64,000 bases of DNA, taken from Nematostella vectensis (Eukaryota > Cnidaria > Anthozoa > Actiniaria > Edwardsiidae). The stretch spans positions 14,722,474 through 14,786,473 of the forward strand of contig NC_064038.1 in the NCBI RefSeq assembly GCF_932526225.1, given 5' to 3'. Under the pieces are notes generated by a model. That model made no database searches, was not told the DNA's origin, and saw only the letters and a list, made by a program, of their open reading frames with translations. Position numbers and translations under genes: made by a program. Shown in pieces: positions 1-11,920 of the stretch. Within the stretch, counting starts at the first letter, position 1. Each line of letters opens with the position of its first letter.

Positions 1-1769
1 TGGGTAAACTAATAATAGTTCACCTGAATAAGAGAAACAATAATCACTTGTCTTTAAAGCAATGTCATATCTTTTCTAATTTTCTCAAAACAAGAAAAAA
101 TAAACAGAGGAAAACAAATATGATTATATTCTAGCATCCTTAGTGAAATAAAACACACACCAAATCAATATTGGCTTTTATATGAGAAAGAGAGAGAAAC
201 ATTCTGAAATTTTTGTATCTTGAAAATAGAATTCGGAATAATAATACTACAAAGACAGGTGAGAGAAAAAGACTTTGCAACTGCAAGGATGAGTTTATGT
301 CTTTCCTCGCACATTTGCCGGTAAATAACAAACAAATTATCGGTTGGATAAGCTAAATAATACATAGTTAACACAGTTGTGTATACAAAACTCGTCAAGG
401 TCGTTCCTACCTTAGCTAGATAAGCATTGTTTTGTAGATGTATTTTATTTGAGGAAAAGTTTCTTTACGACTCTTACAGAACTGGGAACCCATTATATAG
501 CGCGCCAAAATAAAATCCAATCACCGGCAAAATCACGAAAGTTGTGAATGGACGAAAATTGTTTTGTTTGAGGATTATTTTCAAATGTTTGCAAACAAAA
601 AGCATTTCATATAAAAGAAAAAGGAGGAAATTACGTTTTGATTTATATATTCTTTTCACACTATTTTGAATTTATTTTTTTTTGTCCGAGGTCACCTTGA
701 CTGTCCATGTTGTTTCCCTTGGCTTGTGTTCGCTTGTTCTTTTGGCGATCAATTCCGTATTTTAGCTATCATAAATAAAGCTTTTCTTCTTTGATTTTAC
801 TCGGTAACATCTTAACGGAAATAGTAGTGCAGAGGCTTGACAATTTCTCGATAAAAACTGCAGGTATTTAGCCTTTTCCTTCATCTAATATCAACCACCG
901 CACCAGGTGAAAACGGTTTTTAAGAACACTTGAGCCGATATTCCCAGCTTGTAAGTACAAAAGCAATTCCTAAGGCAGATATATCCTTCGAATTCTCTTT
1001 TTCAAACGGCCATTTGACTGGCTAATCAGTTGCATTATCTCTGTTAAAAACTTTAATTGTCAATTCTTCCCTTCCAACTTGTGTTCCGTTGATCGTTTTA
1101 TGTATAAAGTCCGAACAGCCATAGTCCCCCCCGTCTTTTCCAAGTCCGTGAGTAGTACAGATAGCGGGCACAAAAGGAGTGTGGCATGACATCATTGACC
1201 ACAAATTTTGAGTCGCCTAGTTTATGAATTTATATGTATGGAGCTCCGCGCGCGGCCTGCGGCCCTTCTGGCTCCGCTATCATTTACCAATACCACAAGA
1301 TTAGATTATGATCTCTAAGTGTGTAGCTGCATTTGATAGACAAGTGATACATTTCTACAATAAAATAATCAGGTATCTTATATAAATGTCCCTGGCAAAG
1401 TTACTCAGTTCTTTTGTTGAGTTCAGCTTTGAAGATCAAGAGACGGGCAGATGTTTGCGGCAAGAGAATCAAACTACCCATGATGAAAATTTTCAGCCAC
1501 TTTTTTAAAACTTTTACTAAGCTCAAGTACTAGATGAATATTAGATGCAGCTTCAATTTTTTTGTGAATACATATCTTAATACATTATCCTTCTCCCACT
1601 TTTTTCACAAAGCACAGTTATCCATCTTAAAATGTTAAACTTTAAAAAATCCACAAATTTTTCAACCTTTGAAGATTTGCTGTCATAAATGCAACCACTG
1701 CATAAGATAAGAATAGAAAAATCACTGTTTGGACAGCATCCACTCAGAAAGGGGGAGGGGCACTTCAAA
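1..1769. other. AT-rich stretch without a recognisable gene
   Basis: Several short open frames exist on both strands but none shows a domain, plausible codon pattern or splice-site context I can defend. A short GC-rich patch sits near 1,240-1,270. I see nothing specific here. Confidence 0.5.
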
Positions 1770-2012
1770 AGGTCAAACATACTATAAGTGTTCCCTGCTA
1801 ACTTATACTGTGTTTCCTTCTCACATATACTGTAGATTTCCCTGCTCGGTTTTCCCTACTTACACCTACTGTAAGCGTCCCCTGCTCACACATACTGTAA
1901 GTGTTCCCTACTCACACATACTATAAGTGTTCCCTACTCACACATACTGTAAGTGTTCCCTACTCACATAAACTGTAAGTGTTCCCTACTCACATATACT
2001 GTAAGTGCTCTC
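1770..2012. repeat. 27-bp minisatellite
   Basis: About eight or nine imperfect copies of a ~27-bp unit built around ACTGTAAGTGTTCCCTACTC. The best copies lie at 1,890-2,000 and the units decay toward the left edge. It does not code for anything in a sustained frame. Confidence 0.8.
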
Positions 2013-2079
2013 TGCTATTTGTAAATGAAAATATAAGGCCTCTGCTACCAGAGTGAGATCATGTATAAAGAAAATGAAA

Positions 2080-2230
2080 CTGAAATGAAATTGAATTTTG
2101 ACCCGAGGAGGTAGCAGAATGTGTAGATATCAGATGCTGTCCATAAATATTTTAGACAGCTAGACAGCTATGTAAATATTTTTCTACCTATTTTTCTACT
2201 TCCTCGGGTCAAAAGTCATTTCATTTTCAT
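2080..2230. mobile_element. Foldback (MITE-like) element
   Basis: The arms at about 2,080-2,114 and 2,196-2,230 are inverted copies sharing the core TTTTGACCCGAGGARGTAG. About 80 bp of unrelated sequence lies between them. No coding content. Its size and shape fit a small non-autonomous inverted-repeat element; the family is not identified. Confidence 0.6.
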
Positions 2231-2370
2231 GCTCTCTACTCTGCCAGCACAAAGGGCTGCCCATAAGTAGCTTTCCCATTATAATTTTACATTTTCTGTT
2301 ATGTTGTCGACACCCAGCGAGACTTAGTTTCGGCCAAAGCCTCCCATTTCTAATAGCGGAGCCCAATACC

Positions 2371-2620
2371 TAAGAAAAAGTGGTATACAAAACAAATATG
2401 GTAACAAATATTGGTAACCCATCGACTCGAATTTTGGTGACGTCATCGATGACGTCACTAGGAGCAAAAATATGCTGACTTGAAGAAAACATTTATATTT
2501 CACGAAGGAAACATCATATGGCAACCAAACTCGGTAGGTGTCATGTTGGTGTCAAGGAGGATGCGACAATATGGTCACGTGCTGTGTGACGTCATCAATG
2601 ATGTCACTTAAAGCAAAAAA
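2371..2620. repeat. CRE-palindrome satellite, block 1
   Basis: Two imperfect units of a ~150-170 bp repeat that recurs at 7,000-7,130 and 12,200-13,330. Each unit carries a core related to the perfect 20-bp palindrome TGACGTCATCGATGACGTCA (exact near 2,437), a GGTCACGTG box and the phrase CTCGGTAGGTGTCATG. The head GTGGTATACAAAA at 2,371 recurs at 12,211. Non-coding. Confidence 0.75.
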
Positions 2621-3717
2621 CGCGATTAAGAGTGCATCCAGGAGTGTACCAGGCAGGGGTGATACATGCCATCTCACCGATTTCAATGAAACTTGGTCAG
2701 ATTGAAGTATCCACCCAACAACTCAAACTGCCGAAGTGGTTACGATTTTGGAATAATCCGGGGGGAGTTATGACCACCCCCCTGGTTTTTGGCCATCAAT
2801 TCGGGAAAATCGCCTGAAATAAGCATGAAATGTTGACTCCACTCCTGATCACGGATTACAAGGGAATTCCATGATGTTTTATGTGAGTAAAGATCCATCC
2901 TTTCTTGATTCACAACCAAGGTTTCAAATCATTTGGAGTGACAGGTGCCAATCAAGGGCTACACGTGTCTACCATGTCACGCATGATTTCACTGATCGGG
3001 CAAAATAGCTCCATTTCAGTGTCAAATATCTCCGATGCGCAACTTTCTTTTCACAAATTGTTTGTACCATTACTCAAACTCATCTTCAAACCTAACAAAT
3101 CTGTAATAAAATTCTCGGGACTTGGTAATTTTTCCGACAAAAATTATTCTAATCACCTTACTACTTATTGATTCTGGTACATAAAAAAATCAAATTTCAC
3201 ATTAAAAAATATTGCAGTAATGATTCTTGGGCTACAATTAGTAGCCTATATGTTTTAAAATGATAGAAGATATAAGTTATGGAGTTCTGTGTTGACTGAA
3301 GGTGATATCCGAATAAATATCCGTCACAAATTATGTACGTTACTGCAACAATGTCAGTTTCAAATCAACATTTTAGTAAAAAGCGCATTTGTGCCAGTAG
3401 TGCCGTTTTTTTCGTTCAAGGCTACTGAACTATTTACTTACAAGCTCAACATGATCTTGTCTTGCTTTCTAATACATCCTTCTTGCGCTTTTCAACGACT
3501 GGACCTAAATATCTTCTTTGTGCAAAATCGATAAATTAGTGTAGTGCACATCGGTAAATCGGTGCACCATCTTTTTGTTAAACATCTTGTTTCTGAAATA
3601 CAAGTTCCTCGTAGTACATAATCAAATGTATGGCTTATAATAATTTCAAAAAGCAGCTTTCTTTATAAACAATAAGTACTAGGTGAGTCAACACCAGGGG
3701 TCAACACAAGAACAATC

Positions 3718-3759
3718 CACTGATCATTGCGTGACAGCATTGTCACGCAATGATCAGTG
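3718..3759. repeat. Perfect hairpin, 19-bp arms
   Basis: The left arm CACTGATCATTGCGTGACA (3,718-3,736) and its exact reverse complement (3,741-3,759) are separated by a 4-base loop, GCAT. It lies 18 bp from a second, larger perfect hairpin. Confidence 0.9.
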
Positions 3760-3777
3760 TGATTGATTGTGTGAATG

Positions 3778-3836
3778 ATTTGTGACTGAATGTCTACCAA
3801 AGTCTTGTTGACTTTGGTAGACATTCAGTCACAAAT
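3778..3836. repeat. Perfect hairpin, 27-bp arms
   Basis: Arms at 3,778-3,804 and 3,810-3,836 are exact reverse complements around the 5-base loop TTGTT. Perfect arms of this length imply recent origin or active correction. Non-coding. Confidence 0.9.
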
Positions 3837-4139
3837 GGTGCACAGCCGCGCGCATTCGCAGTATTTTCATTTTTTTTTTTTTTTACAGCCAAATTCATTG
3901 TTGCGCGACCTCTGCGAATCCAAAATCCTTGTCTCGTTGGGGAATAGCGCGTAGTCAGACACAAGCTTTTGGGGGCGGTTTGTCTTGTTTTGATTGTTTG
4001 GTTTGATTGACTAAGTTATCCTATACACAGGATGTAGCAAAGAGCGATATCATTAACAACCTAACCGCAAACCAGGTTCTCCTGATAATGAATTGGGCCA
4101 TAAAATTTGTACCTGCCAGTTCAGAGAAACATAGCGAGA

Positions 4140-4268
4140 CTCAGGCGCGTACCCAGGATTGGCTGAGGGGTGGGTGCGCGGCCATAGGTAACAAGGAAAA
4201 AGCCCAGCGTTTGAAGATTCCTTAATAAGAAATGACCCACATTTTGGCCCCCTGTGTACGCGCCTGAG
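4140..4268. mobile_element. Small MITE with CTCAGGCGCGTAC ends
   Basis: The 18-bp terminal arms CTCAGGCGCGTACCCAGG (4,140-4,157) and its inverse at 4,251-4,268 differ at one position. About 93 bp lie between them, with no coding content. Confidence 0.65.
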
Positions 4269-4720
4269 ACTGGTATGTTAAAAAAAGGGAAATCATGGCA
4301 TGTGACCGTAGCGATTACCAAGAGTAAGGATGCTATTGAGGTAATATATACGTAGTTAAAGCAAACTAGATTTTGACTTACTTTCTACTTGTTGATAGAT
4401 GGTGAGCAGCAAAAACACAAGCTTTCGAACAAAAGTATTGGTAGAAAAAGGATGCTTTGAAAAGCTAGGGGAGTATACTACGAGTAGTATTCTACGAGCA
4501 AAATAGTCAACACGGCGCTACGCCCCTCGTTGATTAGTTACTCATAGAAAACTCAACTCTTTATGTTAAAGATCGTGTAATATTTTATGTAACATCTCTG
4601 ATAAGGTATATACATTTTACCTTGCTACCATGACAACGCCGCATTAACGAAGGAATTCTCAGAGCCCGTTGTACATAAATCTCATTTGGTTGTTATGATC
4701 GTATGTAGCCTGTCGTTATA

Positions 4721-4741
4721 TGGGGGGGGGGGGGGGGGGGG
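4721..4741. repeat. Poly-G tract
   Basis: An uninterrupted run of about 20 G on the plus strand. Similar G or C homopolymers recur at 11,880, 22,660, 22,715, 32,011 and 45,715; their lengths are prone to sequencing error. Confidence 0.8.
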
Positions 4742-4938
4742 CATATTACACGCACAGCACACCACAAAGAGAAACATGACAGAAACCAGCTGTAAACAAA
4801 ATGTTCTGTCCATAAATTACAGTGTGACTAAAGTATGTATTATTTTTACTCTTCTGTTTCATACCACAACGTACATACGTGCATTTGAGGAATGTACACA
4901 AAACTAGTTTACGGTTGCTTCAAGAATAAAGCACACCC

Positions 4939-6001
4939 TTGAAACCCTTGAAGCTGCAAAACCACACCTCACCAAAGCGTTCCTCGGGCTGTTATCATTC
5001 TGCCTACCTTGTCCTGTCCCTGCCCTCCATTGGGGAGCGTGCAGGCATAAACGTAGCCAGGTATGATTTTAGTGACCCACAGGCGGGAAAGGATGTATGC
5101 GACAAGCGCACCGCTACAGTCAAGAGCCACATTCGAAGGTTCATCAACGAAGGGAACGACATAAAATGTGCAAAGGCGTGAAGGTTGCAATGGAGTCGTA
5201 TGGTGGAATAAAAGGATGCCTGGCAGCGGTTGCTAAGGTCAACGAGGACAGCCAAACCATGAAAGCCCATAAAATATCCGAGCTTGGAAAGCCTACAATG
5301 TAGGGCCTGGTAAACGTTGTACGCCAGAGCAGCTAAGACGGTTCGGGCCAACCCAGGGTGCAACACGTCTAATTGTCTGTCTGCCATTTGGTAGACTGCA
5401 ACAAACTGGCATTCTAAGATCAACAGTCCACAGGCAACCTCGTCAAGACCAACCACTGCCTACTCTCCTGTCCAGAAGATGGATGTATAAAGACATACCC
5501 GTCTTTTAAGAGTCTTCAAAACCACCTGGACACAGGAAAGCATCTGATACGACAAAAAAGAGAGTCTACTTACGACACACTATAAAGAAGAAGTGGGCAT
5601 AAAACGACAAGGGAGATGACTGGTAGCTACTTGCATAGGGTAGTGCCAAGTGGAAACGTCGCCAAGAAAGCACCATCTACGTCTAGCAGCCCTGTACGCC
5701 AAGCTGGTTGGGCGCTCAAGACAACCCATAAGGCAACAAGATTCTATAGCGACTGCTATAGATGTCTGTGCAAAGATGCAATCAGCTCATGATGCAAGCA
5801 GCAAGAAACTGTTCAAAAAGGAAGGGAGCTTTCCGCAGATCAGATTGCTCGATATTTCAGCCGATTGTCCGTTCTTTATAGGAGTGGGCGACTGGCCATT
5901 GATCAGGCAAATCTGAGTCCCGACCAGGACAAAGAGGACTTTGTTCAAGACGCTGAACAAATGCAGACAAGACTCGAGATCCAGAGAGAGCTAGAGCTTT
6001 A
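4939..6001 (+). pseudogene. Decayed C2H2-type cnidarian-family gene (copy 1)
   Basis: Successive pieces in different plus-strand frames look like one ancestral protein. First comes a segment with RYDFSDPQAGKDVCDKR and HIRRFINEGNDIK (about 5,060-5,180). Next is a segment with MESYGGIKGCLAAVAKVNE (5,190-5,270), then WKAYNVGPGKRC. A C2H2-like finger follows at 5,469-5,543 (CPEDGC, then H-x5-H), then YDTL, GSYLH, WALKTT and finally QIARYFSRLS near 5,850. The order matches an uncharacterised, often multi-copy family I associate with cnidarians; copy 2 is at 52.4-59.3 kb. Frameshifts and stops separate every block. Function unknown. It lies inside the TTAA-bounded element, which suggests capture. 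Confidence 0.55.
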
Positions 6002-6999
6002 AAGATACACAGCTATGTACTGTCTCTAAGACATTCACTCCTTGCCTTTTTCTTGTCCATTCTTGATAATGTCACGACCCCCTGCAGCGCCCTAATATAT
6101 GTAGATTTGGAGATATGCGTTGGCGTGTACGTCCGAACCGAAGGTTAAGGTAGTTATTGCCGTTATTATATTAATAGAAGAATAAGGTCGTGAACAACTT
6201 TTAAGTAAACAATTTGATCCCTGGTAACTGTTATATCAGATGTTTTGCTTATATAGAACAAAATGGGATTTGACATTCCCCCATTATTGTTGTAACCATG
6301 GCAACCCAGTTCTTAACTTATTCTTAACGTATAATTGTCAAACATATAAGCTGCGAATTGTTGCCAAAGAATCACAACCGCTTTTTTTATAAGAAATTCG
6401 AAATTTTCTACATACCATCATCAGTGAGTAGTAGGATGATTAAAATAATTACTGTTGGAAAAAAAATATCAAGTCCCGAGAATTTTATTACGGATTTGTT
6501 AAGTTTAAAGATAACTTTGAGTGATGGTAAAAACAGTTTGTGAAAAGAAAGTTGCGCATTGGAGATATGTGACACTGAAATGGAGCTATTTTGCCCGACC
6601 AGCGAAACCATGCGTGACATGGTAGACACGTGTAGCCCTTGATTGGCACCTGTCTCTCCAAATGATTTGAAACCTTAGTTGTGAACCAAGAAAGGATGGA
6701 TCTTTACTCACATAAAACATTATGGAATTCCCTTGTAATCCGTGAACAGGAGTGGGGTCAACATTTCATACTTATTTCAGGCGATTTTCCCGAATTTATG
6801 GCCAAAAACCAGGGGGGTGGTCATAACTCCCCCCGGATTATTGCAAAATCTGAACCACTTCTACAGTTTGAGTTGTTGGGTGGATACTTCAATCTGACCA
6901 AGTTTCATTGAAATCGGTGAGATGGCATGTATCACCCTTGCCTGGTCCACTCCTGGATACACTCTTAAAAGCAAAAACATTCATATTTCTTGAAAGAAA

Positions 7000-7150
7000 C
7001 ATTGTTTTACAACCAAACTCGGTAGGTGTCATGTTGGTGTCAAGCGGGGTGCAAAAATATGGTCACGTGATTTGTGACGTCATCGATGACGTTACTAAAA
7101 GCAAAACTAATATGCTAATATTATTTGGGCAAATAATTACCAAACTCGGC
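7000..7150. repeat. CRE-palindrome satellite, block 2
   Basis: One unit of the same repeat as 2,371-2,620, in the same orientation (CTCGGTAGGTGTCATG, GGTCACGTGA, then GTGACGTCATCGATGACGTT). The next recognisable satellite phrase (GGTCACGTGA) resumes near 7,693, so the intervening LINE tail probably inserted into the satellite. Confidence 0.7.
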
Positions 7151-7190
7151 TCGACAAAATATTGAACTGCAAAAGAAACTAGCTCGAATA

Positions 7191-7547
7191 ATGACCTTTT
7201 CAGATTACCTCGCTCCATCAAAATCACTTTTCAAATCATTAAATCTTTTAAACATATACGAAATAAATGACTTTCTTATTGGCTGCTTCACGTACAAGCT
7301 TACAACAAAAAATCTACCAAAGTACTTTGATAACTTCTATGTACATACTATTCATCATCATAATACAAGGGGTCGCGGAAAATTGCGGCAACCCCTCAGT
7401 AGATCAAATTATGGCAAATTATCCACTAGGAATAAAGTATCCACAATTTGGAATACTATTCCTGATTTATTAAGATGTTGTAATTCCTTTACGCTATTTA
7501 AAAAGCAATACAAAAACTACATTATTACAACTTATTTGTCATGAAAT
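7191..7547 (+). pseudogene. 3' end of a non-LTR retrotransposon ORF2
   Basis: An intact 117-codon frame reads like the tail downstream of the RT domain in CR1/L2/Rex-type LINEs. It has FLIGCFTYKL, then HHHNTRGRGKLRQP, then STIWNTIPDLLR and SFTLFKKQYKNYI. No RT catalytic block lies upstream, so this is a 5'-truncated insertion, the usual fate of LINE copies. It interrupts the CRE satellite. Confidence 0.6.
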
Positions 7548-7897
7548 TATACGCTTGTACATGTAGCTAATTTGATACCTTTTATGAAAATATATATGAT
7601 TCTTTTAGAAAGGTGGACTACTTGTTAAAGCCTCCTACCAATTGTAATAAGAACATATGTAATGACAACAATCATAATTATGGGCATAACAAGCTGGTCA
7701 CGTGATCTGTGAAATTCTTTTGACGTCGTCAAAAACAGAAATATAATAATATTAAATATTTATTTGATCTTTAAGCGAAGATATACAAAGATTTGGTCGT
7801 TTTGAGCTTCGCTTCTAGGCAAAGAATAAGTCTTTGTATATATTATCATCTATCTATCCACAACCTTTCTTCAAAGGAAAGTAAGAAGGATACAAAC

Positions 7898-8148
7898 CTT
7901 ATACTCCCTAGTCTCGTTGATTAATACTTGCTCCATAATCCAGCGGTCCCCTGCATCTCCCGACTTGAGCCACGCTAAGGTTTTACGACCGCTGACTGTG
8001 ACGTACACGAGAACGAGGCCCATATCCGGGCCGTTCAGGTTACTAAAGAATGTCATACACTTAGGACCCGTCATCAGGGTGCTGTGCAGGCGCGCGGATT
8101 CCCGCTTCGATCTCAAAGAGGCTTTTAAATAGATATACCAGCCTTTGC
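7898..8148 (-). CDS. MAM-domain protein, exon 3 (partial gene)
   Basis: This 251-bp exon starts after a CCACAG acceptor and ends at AAG|GTTTGT. In the frame inherited from exon 2 it encodes KGWYIYLKAS, then ARLHSTLMTGPKCMTFFSNL, GPDMGLVLVYV and GDRWIMEQVLI. This is the second half of a MAM domain, the extracellular adhesion and dimerisation module of meprins and receptor phosphatases. The exon closes in phase 0 at codon 147. The end of the MAM domain and the rest of the protein must lie at lower coordinates; I could not find the next exon in 1-7,897, which is dense with insertions. The gene may therefore be broken or continue outside the window. Confidence 0.75.
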
Positions 8149-8189
8149 CTGTGGATGAGGAGTGAGATATGCGTATTATTTGATTATCG

Positions 8190-8405
8190 TCATTATCATC
8201 ATTACCAACAGAAACACTATTATCATCATCACTATCATCACCAATAAGAACACCATCATCATCACTGTCATCACTATCATCCCCAACACCGTCATCTTCA
8301 CTATCATCACCACCATCATCACTTTCATCACTATCGTCCCCAACACCGTCATCATTACTACCATAACCAAAATAAATATCATCACTATTATGATCAATAA
8401 TAACA
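8190..8405. repeat. ATC/ACC-rich trinucleotide microsatellite
   Basis: Degenerate ATC, ACC and ATT triplets fill about 215 bp just upstream of exon 3 of the MAM gene, inside its second intron. The long frames on both strands here are low-complexity artefacts. Confidence 0.85.
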
Positions 8406-8724
8406 ACCTAATCACCTAATTCAATTATTCTGCATTTAATTTCGCTATGCGCAACGATAGAACGCCAAAGTAACCGTGATACTGCTTGATGAGGTTTATT
8501 TTGACTAAGCTACACACGAGACGTTTTAAAATACGAAAGCAGTTTGTGTTTTTTTTTTTTTTGCTGTTGTTGTTGTTGTGTGGCTATATCTGCGAAAGGG
8601 AATGAAAAAAATTTATAACTTAACGGGACGGTTGTTTCGTTTAGAGGTGAAAAATCGGAGCGTAAATGGCACGCTTCGGAAAAAAAGGACTTGTTTGCCT
8701 TTTTAAAGTCCACAAAGGACCTGG

Positions 8725-9213
8725 TTGGTCCTAATTGACCCAGCGACTCAGATATCGAAGCTTCTCGAAGCCAAATGGAAAAGGAGAAGAGGCAAAGATG
8801 TTCAAGGAACGGTGTCCGGTCGTTTGACATGTCGTGTACGTTTGCTGATCAATTATACCGCGTGGCTCAAGGGCAAAAGTGACCGACAAGCGCAGCAACT
8901 GGTTAGCAAATGCTTGAAGATTCTGAAATTTTACAGCGAGGACGAAGATCATCTCACTTTAGATATTGTGGACTTTTGCTTGTGTTCGCCTAATCATCTT
9001 TTCAAATTTGCCGAATCAATGCAATGCGAGTGGCGGGTCATGCAGTCGAATCGGATTGCACAACTAGTGACCTACAGGAAAGTAAACGGAGCATCGGAAA
9101 CGGTGCTTAAAAGATTAACTTTACAGGAGAAAATAAAGACCAAGACAGCGTTGTGTACTGGTGACTATAGTACCTTTAATTGTGCCGAAAAAGTAAAGGA
9201 ATTGATGATATAG
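8725..9213 (+). pseudogene. Fragment of an uncharacterised cnidarian-type protein
   Basis: An uninterrupted plus-strand frame of 162 codons ends in TAG and has no convincing ATG at its 5' end. The part from about 8,810 onward includes YTAWLKGKSDRQAQ, HLFKFAESMQCEWRVM and VTYRKVNGASETVLKRL. The last phrase resembles a segment of a multi-copy uncharacterised protein family that I recall from corals and anemones, possibly related to tyrosine recombinases; that link is weak. The frame stops where the family would normally continue, so it is a truncated fragment or single exon. It lies in intron 2 of the MAM gene on the opposite strand. Confidence 0.45.
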
Positions 9214-9842
9214 CTTGCCAATGATAAAGTTTAACAACAAAGCAAATACAATGTCTGCACCAGCTCGAACTGTCAGGTATATGAAATAACAGTAAACAGT
9301 GTTTTTGTTCTCTTTCTTTGTAGCTAAGCTTACTTATTAAAGCAGGAAAGTGTAAACAAGTCTAAATATGTCTATTGTATTCATGTGTAGGGACTTTTCC
9401 GCTGATAAGTCTCTCAAAGCATAGTGTCGTTAGACATTATATAGCGGGGCCATCTACTTGAATGTAGATTGGCTGGTTACATTGGCGTGCACTTGAATGG
9501 GTTTCATTCCACTGACAATCGCCATGAAAATGTTAAATTCGTAAATACTTACAAGTTCTATAAATTCAGGCGTATATTTCTCACGTTAAGTACGAATTTA
9601 ACGACAGAAATACGTAGTAGTCTAGTTACTCTATCAATGTCACATTGTTTCTAGAGTCTGGTCTAATCAAGCAATTTGAGCCATAACAACCTACAATATC
9701 ATTACTCGTTCTTTCTATATAATTAAGTAATTTCTTGACTGTGTTGAGATATTTAGTAAAGGCTGACCTAATATCGTCCTGCATTTTGTCGTATACTGCT
9801 ATAATAAGAGAGAAGACCATTCTTGTCGTTATATATTGTGTT
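9214..9842. other. Intronic DNA, no gene seen
   Basis: AT-rich sequence within intron 2 of the MAM gene. Short frames on both strands have no recognisable content. Confidence 0.5.
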
Positions 9843-10086
9843 TTAACCCATTGACTCCTGGCTAGTTTTAAGCTGTGTTTTTTTTTAAAAAAAACAGTGT
9901 TTTTTTTATGTTTGGCTTTACCTGGATAAGAAAAAAAATTCTAATGAATCCCCACAGCTCTCCTAAAATGCTGTCTTTTCTGAAACCAAATTGATTCCAA
10001 AATGTTTACACTGCTATTCTGGGCCTGTATGACCTGGAATTGATTTGTTTGACACGCATAAACGGTCTAAAGGAGGCATTGGTTAA
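9843..10086. mobile_element. TTAA-ended MITE
   Basis: The ends TTAACCCATTGACTCC (9,843) and GGAGGCATTGGTTAA (to 10,086) are imperfect inverted copies carrying TTAA. The 244-bp element has no coding content and contains runs of T and A near 9,880-9,910. Confidence 0.5.
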
Positions 10087-11054
10087 AATATTTTTTTTAC
10101 GATGTTTAATCGGACTGTACGATGTGGCTCAGGGGATGCATTGATTGTGCTAATTGTAACGTAACGATTGCCTCGATAAACTACTAGAGGCTCGAGCCAT
10201 GTATTCGGGCACATCATTAGAATCGATGAGAGAATGTATGCAATATATCCCCTTTTGAGCATTAAAAAACAGTATTTGTGGAGGAAACACGAGCAACAAT
10301 CAAAATATCCCGTTTCTGCAAAATTAAACTTGTCATTTTGAGTTAATTCCCCTTTCTTGTCCAAAATTGAAAAAGTGCAGATTTTGATTTTTACTTGTTC
10401 TCTTTCTGGAACTCACTTCAACAACTCCCCAATGAGCATGGCTGTCAACCTCCATGTTTACTCCCCATCCGGATAAAGTCATGATTTCCTCTAAATTTGA
10501 TATTTAAAACTTTTCTCTTAGAACTACGAATCCTTACAGATTTGGTGAGGTGACTACTTCGTGCTTACATTATTTCAATGCCTGCGCTCAAAGTCAATTC
10601 TTTTACGGCGCTAGCGTATGTGGCAACCGCTCACAAACCTTCCAGTTTTTAGTTTTCCGCTCAGACGCGCGCTGCGTGCACTATCTCATCTGAGGATTTT
10701 TCAGTCTCGTGTGTTTCGCTTTTTTCTCGACTAAACTGGCTCCCCATTTGTGATTTGATAAAGTAGAGGAAACTATTGAATCTTTCTTTTTTTTCTCAAT
10801 AATCCGGACTCTCCTCTTTTTTGCGTTTTGTTTTTCTTTTGTTTCGCATGTGCGGAGAACAAGGTCGCCGGTTTCTAACAATCTGGTTCTCTTCTGATGT
10901 TGGCAAAAGCACGTTTTGCTTTTCTGCAGTTCCTCTTTTTAACCTCCTTTCCTCAGGATTAAACAGCTTCTACTCAATATCAAATTCCAATGCCAACTGC
11001 CAAATGCATCAAGTCTTGCTAAGAAAAAAGTATGTGATGTTTTCCAGTCTCACC
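10087..11054. other. Intronic DNA, no gene seen
   Basis: AT-rich DNA continuing intron 2 of the MAM gene. No domain, repeat family or RNA gene recognised. Confidence 0.5.
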
Positions 11055-11920
11055 TTAACCCTATACAGACTGGGCTTTTTGAGCTGTCTGAGACGTGGGG
11101 GCTAAAAGAATCCCCCCACCCCCCTATTTCATGAACCGTTTAGGCTACAACCATCAAACTTACAGACAATGATCACCAGCATGTACAAAATCGTTGCGCC
11201 CTATTTTTTGTGTGGTTGAATCGATTATGACGTCACAATGACGTCATAAATACGATTTGTAGCTATTCTTTCAAATATTATCAGATATCAGGTTGAAATC
11301 ATCTTGCATCATTCAGATATGTCAGAATCAACCTTTTAACAGCTTTGCAATTCAAAAAGGCCATAAAAACGTTTAAAATCTTTTTTTTCGCTATCTTGGA
11401 TCTGCCATCTTGGATTCTTATGATATTTGCAAAAAAGCATAAATCTGGAGTTATAACAGAAAAAAGTATTTGCATGCATGTATCACTGCTCTTAATACTG
11501 ATAATGCATAATATTAGCTTTTAAAGTGTCATCTAGTAAATCTAATGACATTTTTAACTACAGCTTTGAGAGAGCAAAATTTACCCACCCCTCCCCATAG
11601 TATTCAAGGTAAAGAAATTCTAGCGCGGTTTTAAAACTTGTCACCTAAGCAAACTTATAAAGTCAAAACAGGCACTTAAATCTGAGAAACAAGGCCAAAA
11701 ATAGAAAAAAATAACTGCTTTTTAGTTTTTGTGAAACTTATGTGTGAAAAAAAAACGATTGCCATGGAAACATGAAGCGTCTCCTCCTCATGTCAATGGC
11801 ATCAAAAGTCTGCAGGTAGATTTTAGGAAAAGTCGCCATGTTGCTATGGTTCAGAATTTATAGCGATTTTCCCGGAGGAAGGGGGGGGGGGGGGGGGGGG
11901 GATGGCTTAATGAGGGTTAA
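11055..11920. mobile_element. TTAACCCTAT-family non-autonomous element, copy 1
   Basis: It begins TTAACCCTATACAGACTGGG and ends GAGGGTTAA. It resembles the element at 26,938-27,982 and the fragment at 21,801, sharing the GGGCTTTTT start, an internal pair of GACGTCA motifs and ATCTTGGAT phrases. A poly-G tract at about 11,881-11,901 lies near its right end. No coding region. Confidence 0.55.

Larger units (their letters stand above)
2630..6964. mobile_element. TTAA-flanked element with long inverted terminal repeats
   Basis: The sequence from 2,630 to about 3,210 returns in inverted orientation from about 6,385 to 6,964. Both ends begin GAGTGYATCCAGGAGTG and both are bordered outside by TTAA (2,626-2,629 and 6,965-6,968), as expected for a piggyBac-type target duplication. 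It sits within the CRE satellite. Inside are two hairpins, a small MITE, a poly-G tract and a decayed C2H2-type gene. No transposase is visible, so it would be non-autonomous. An alternative is two solo copies of one element in opposite orientation. Confidence 0.65.

Noticed and set aside
5004-5456. Minus-strand 150-codon frame
   Set aside because: It is antisense to the recognisable C2H2-family pieces on the plus strand.
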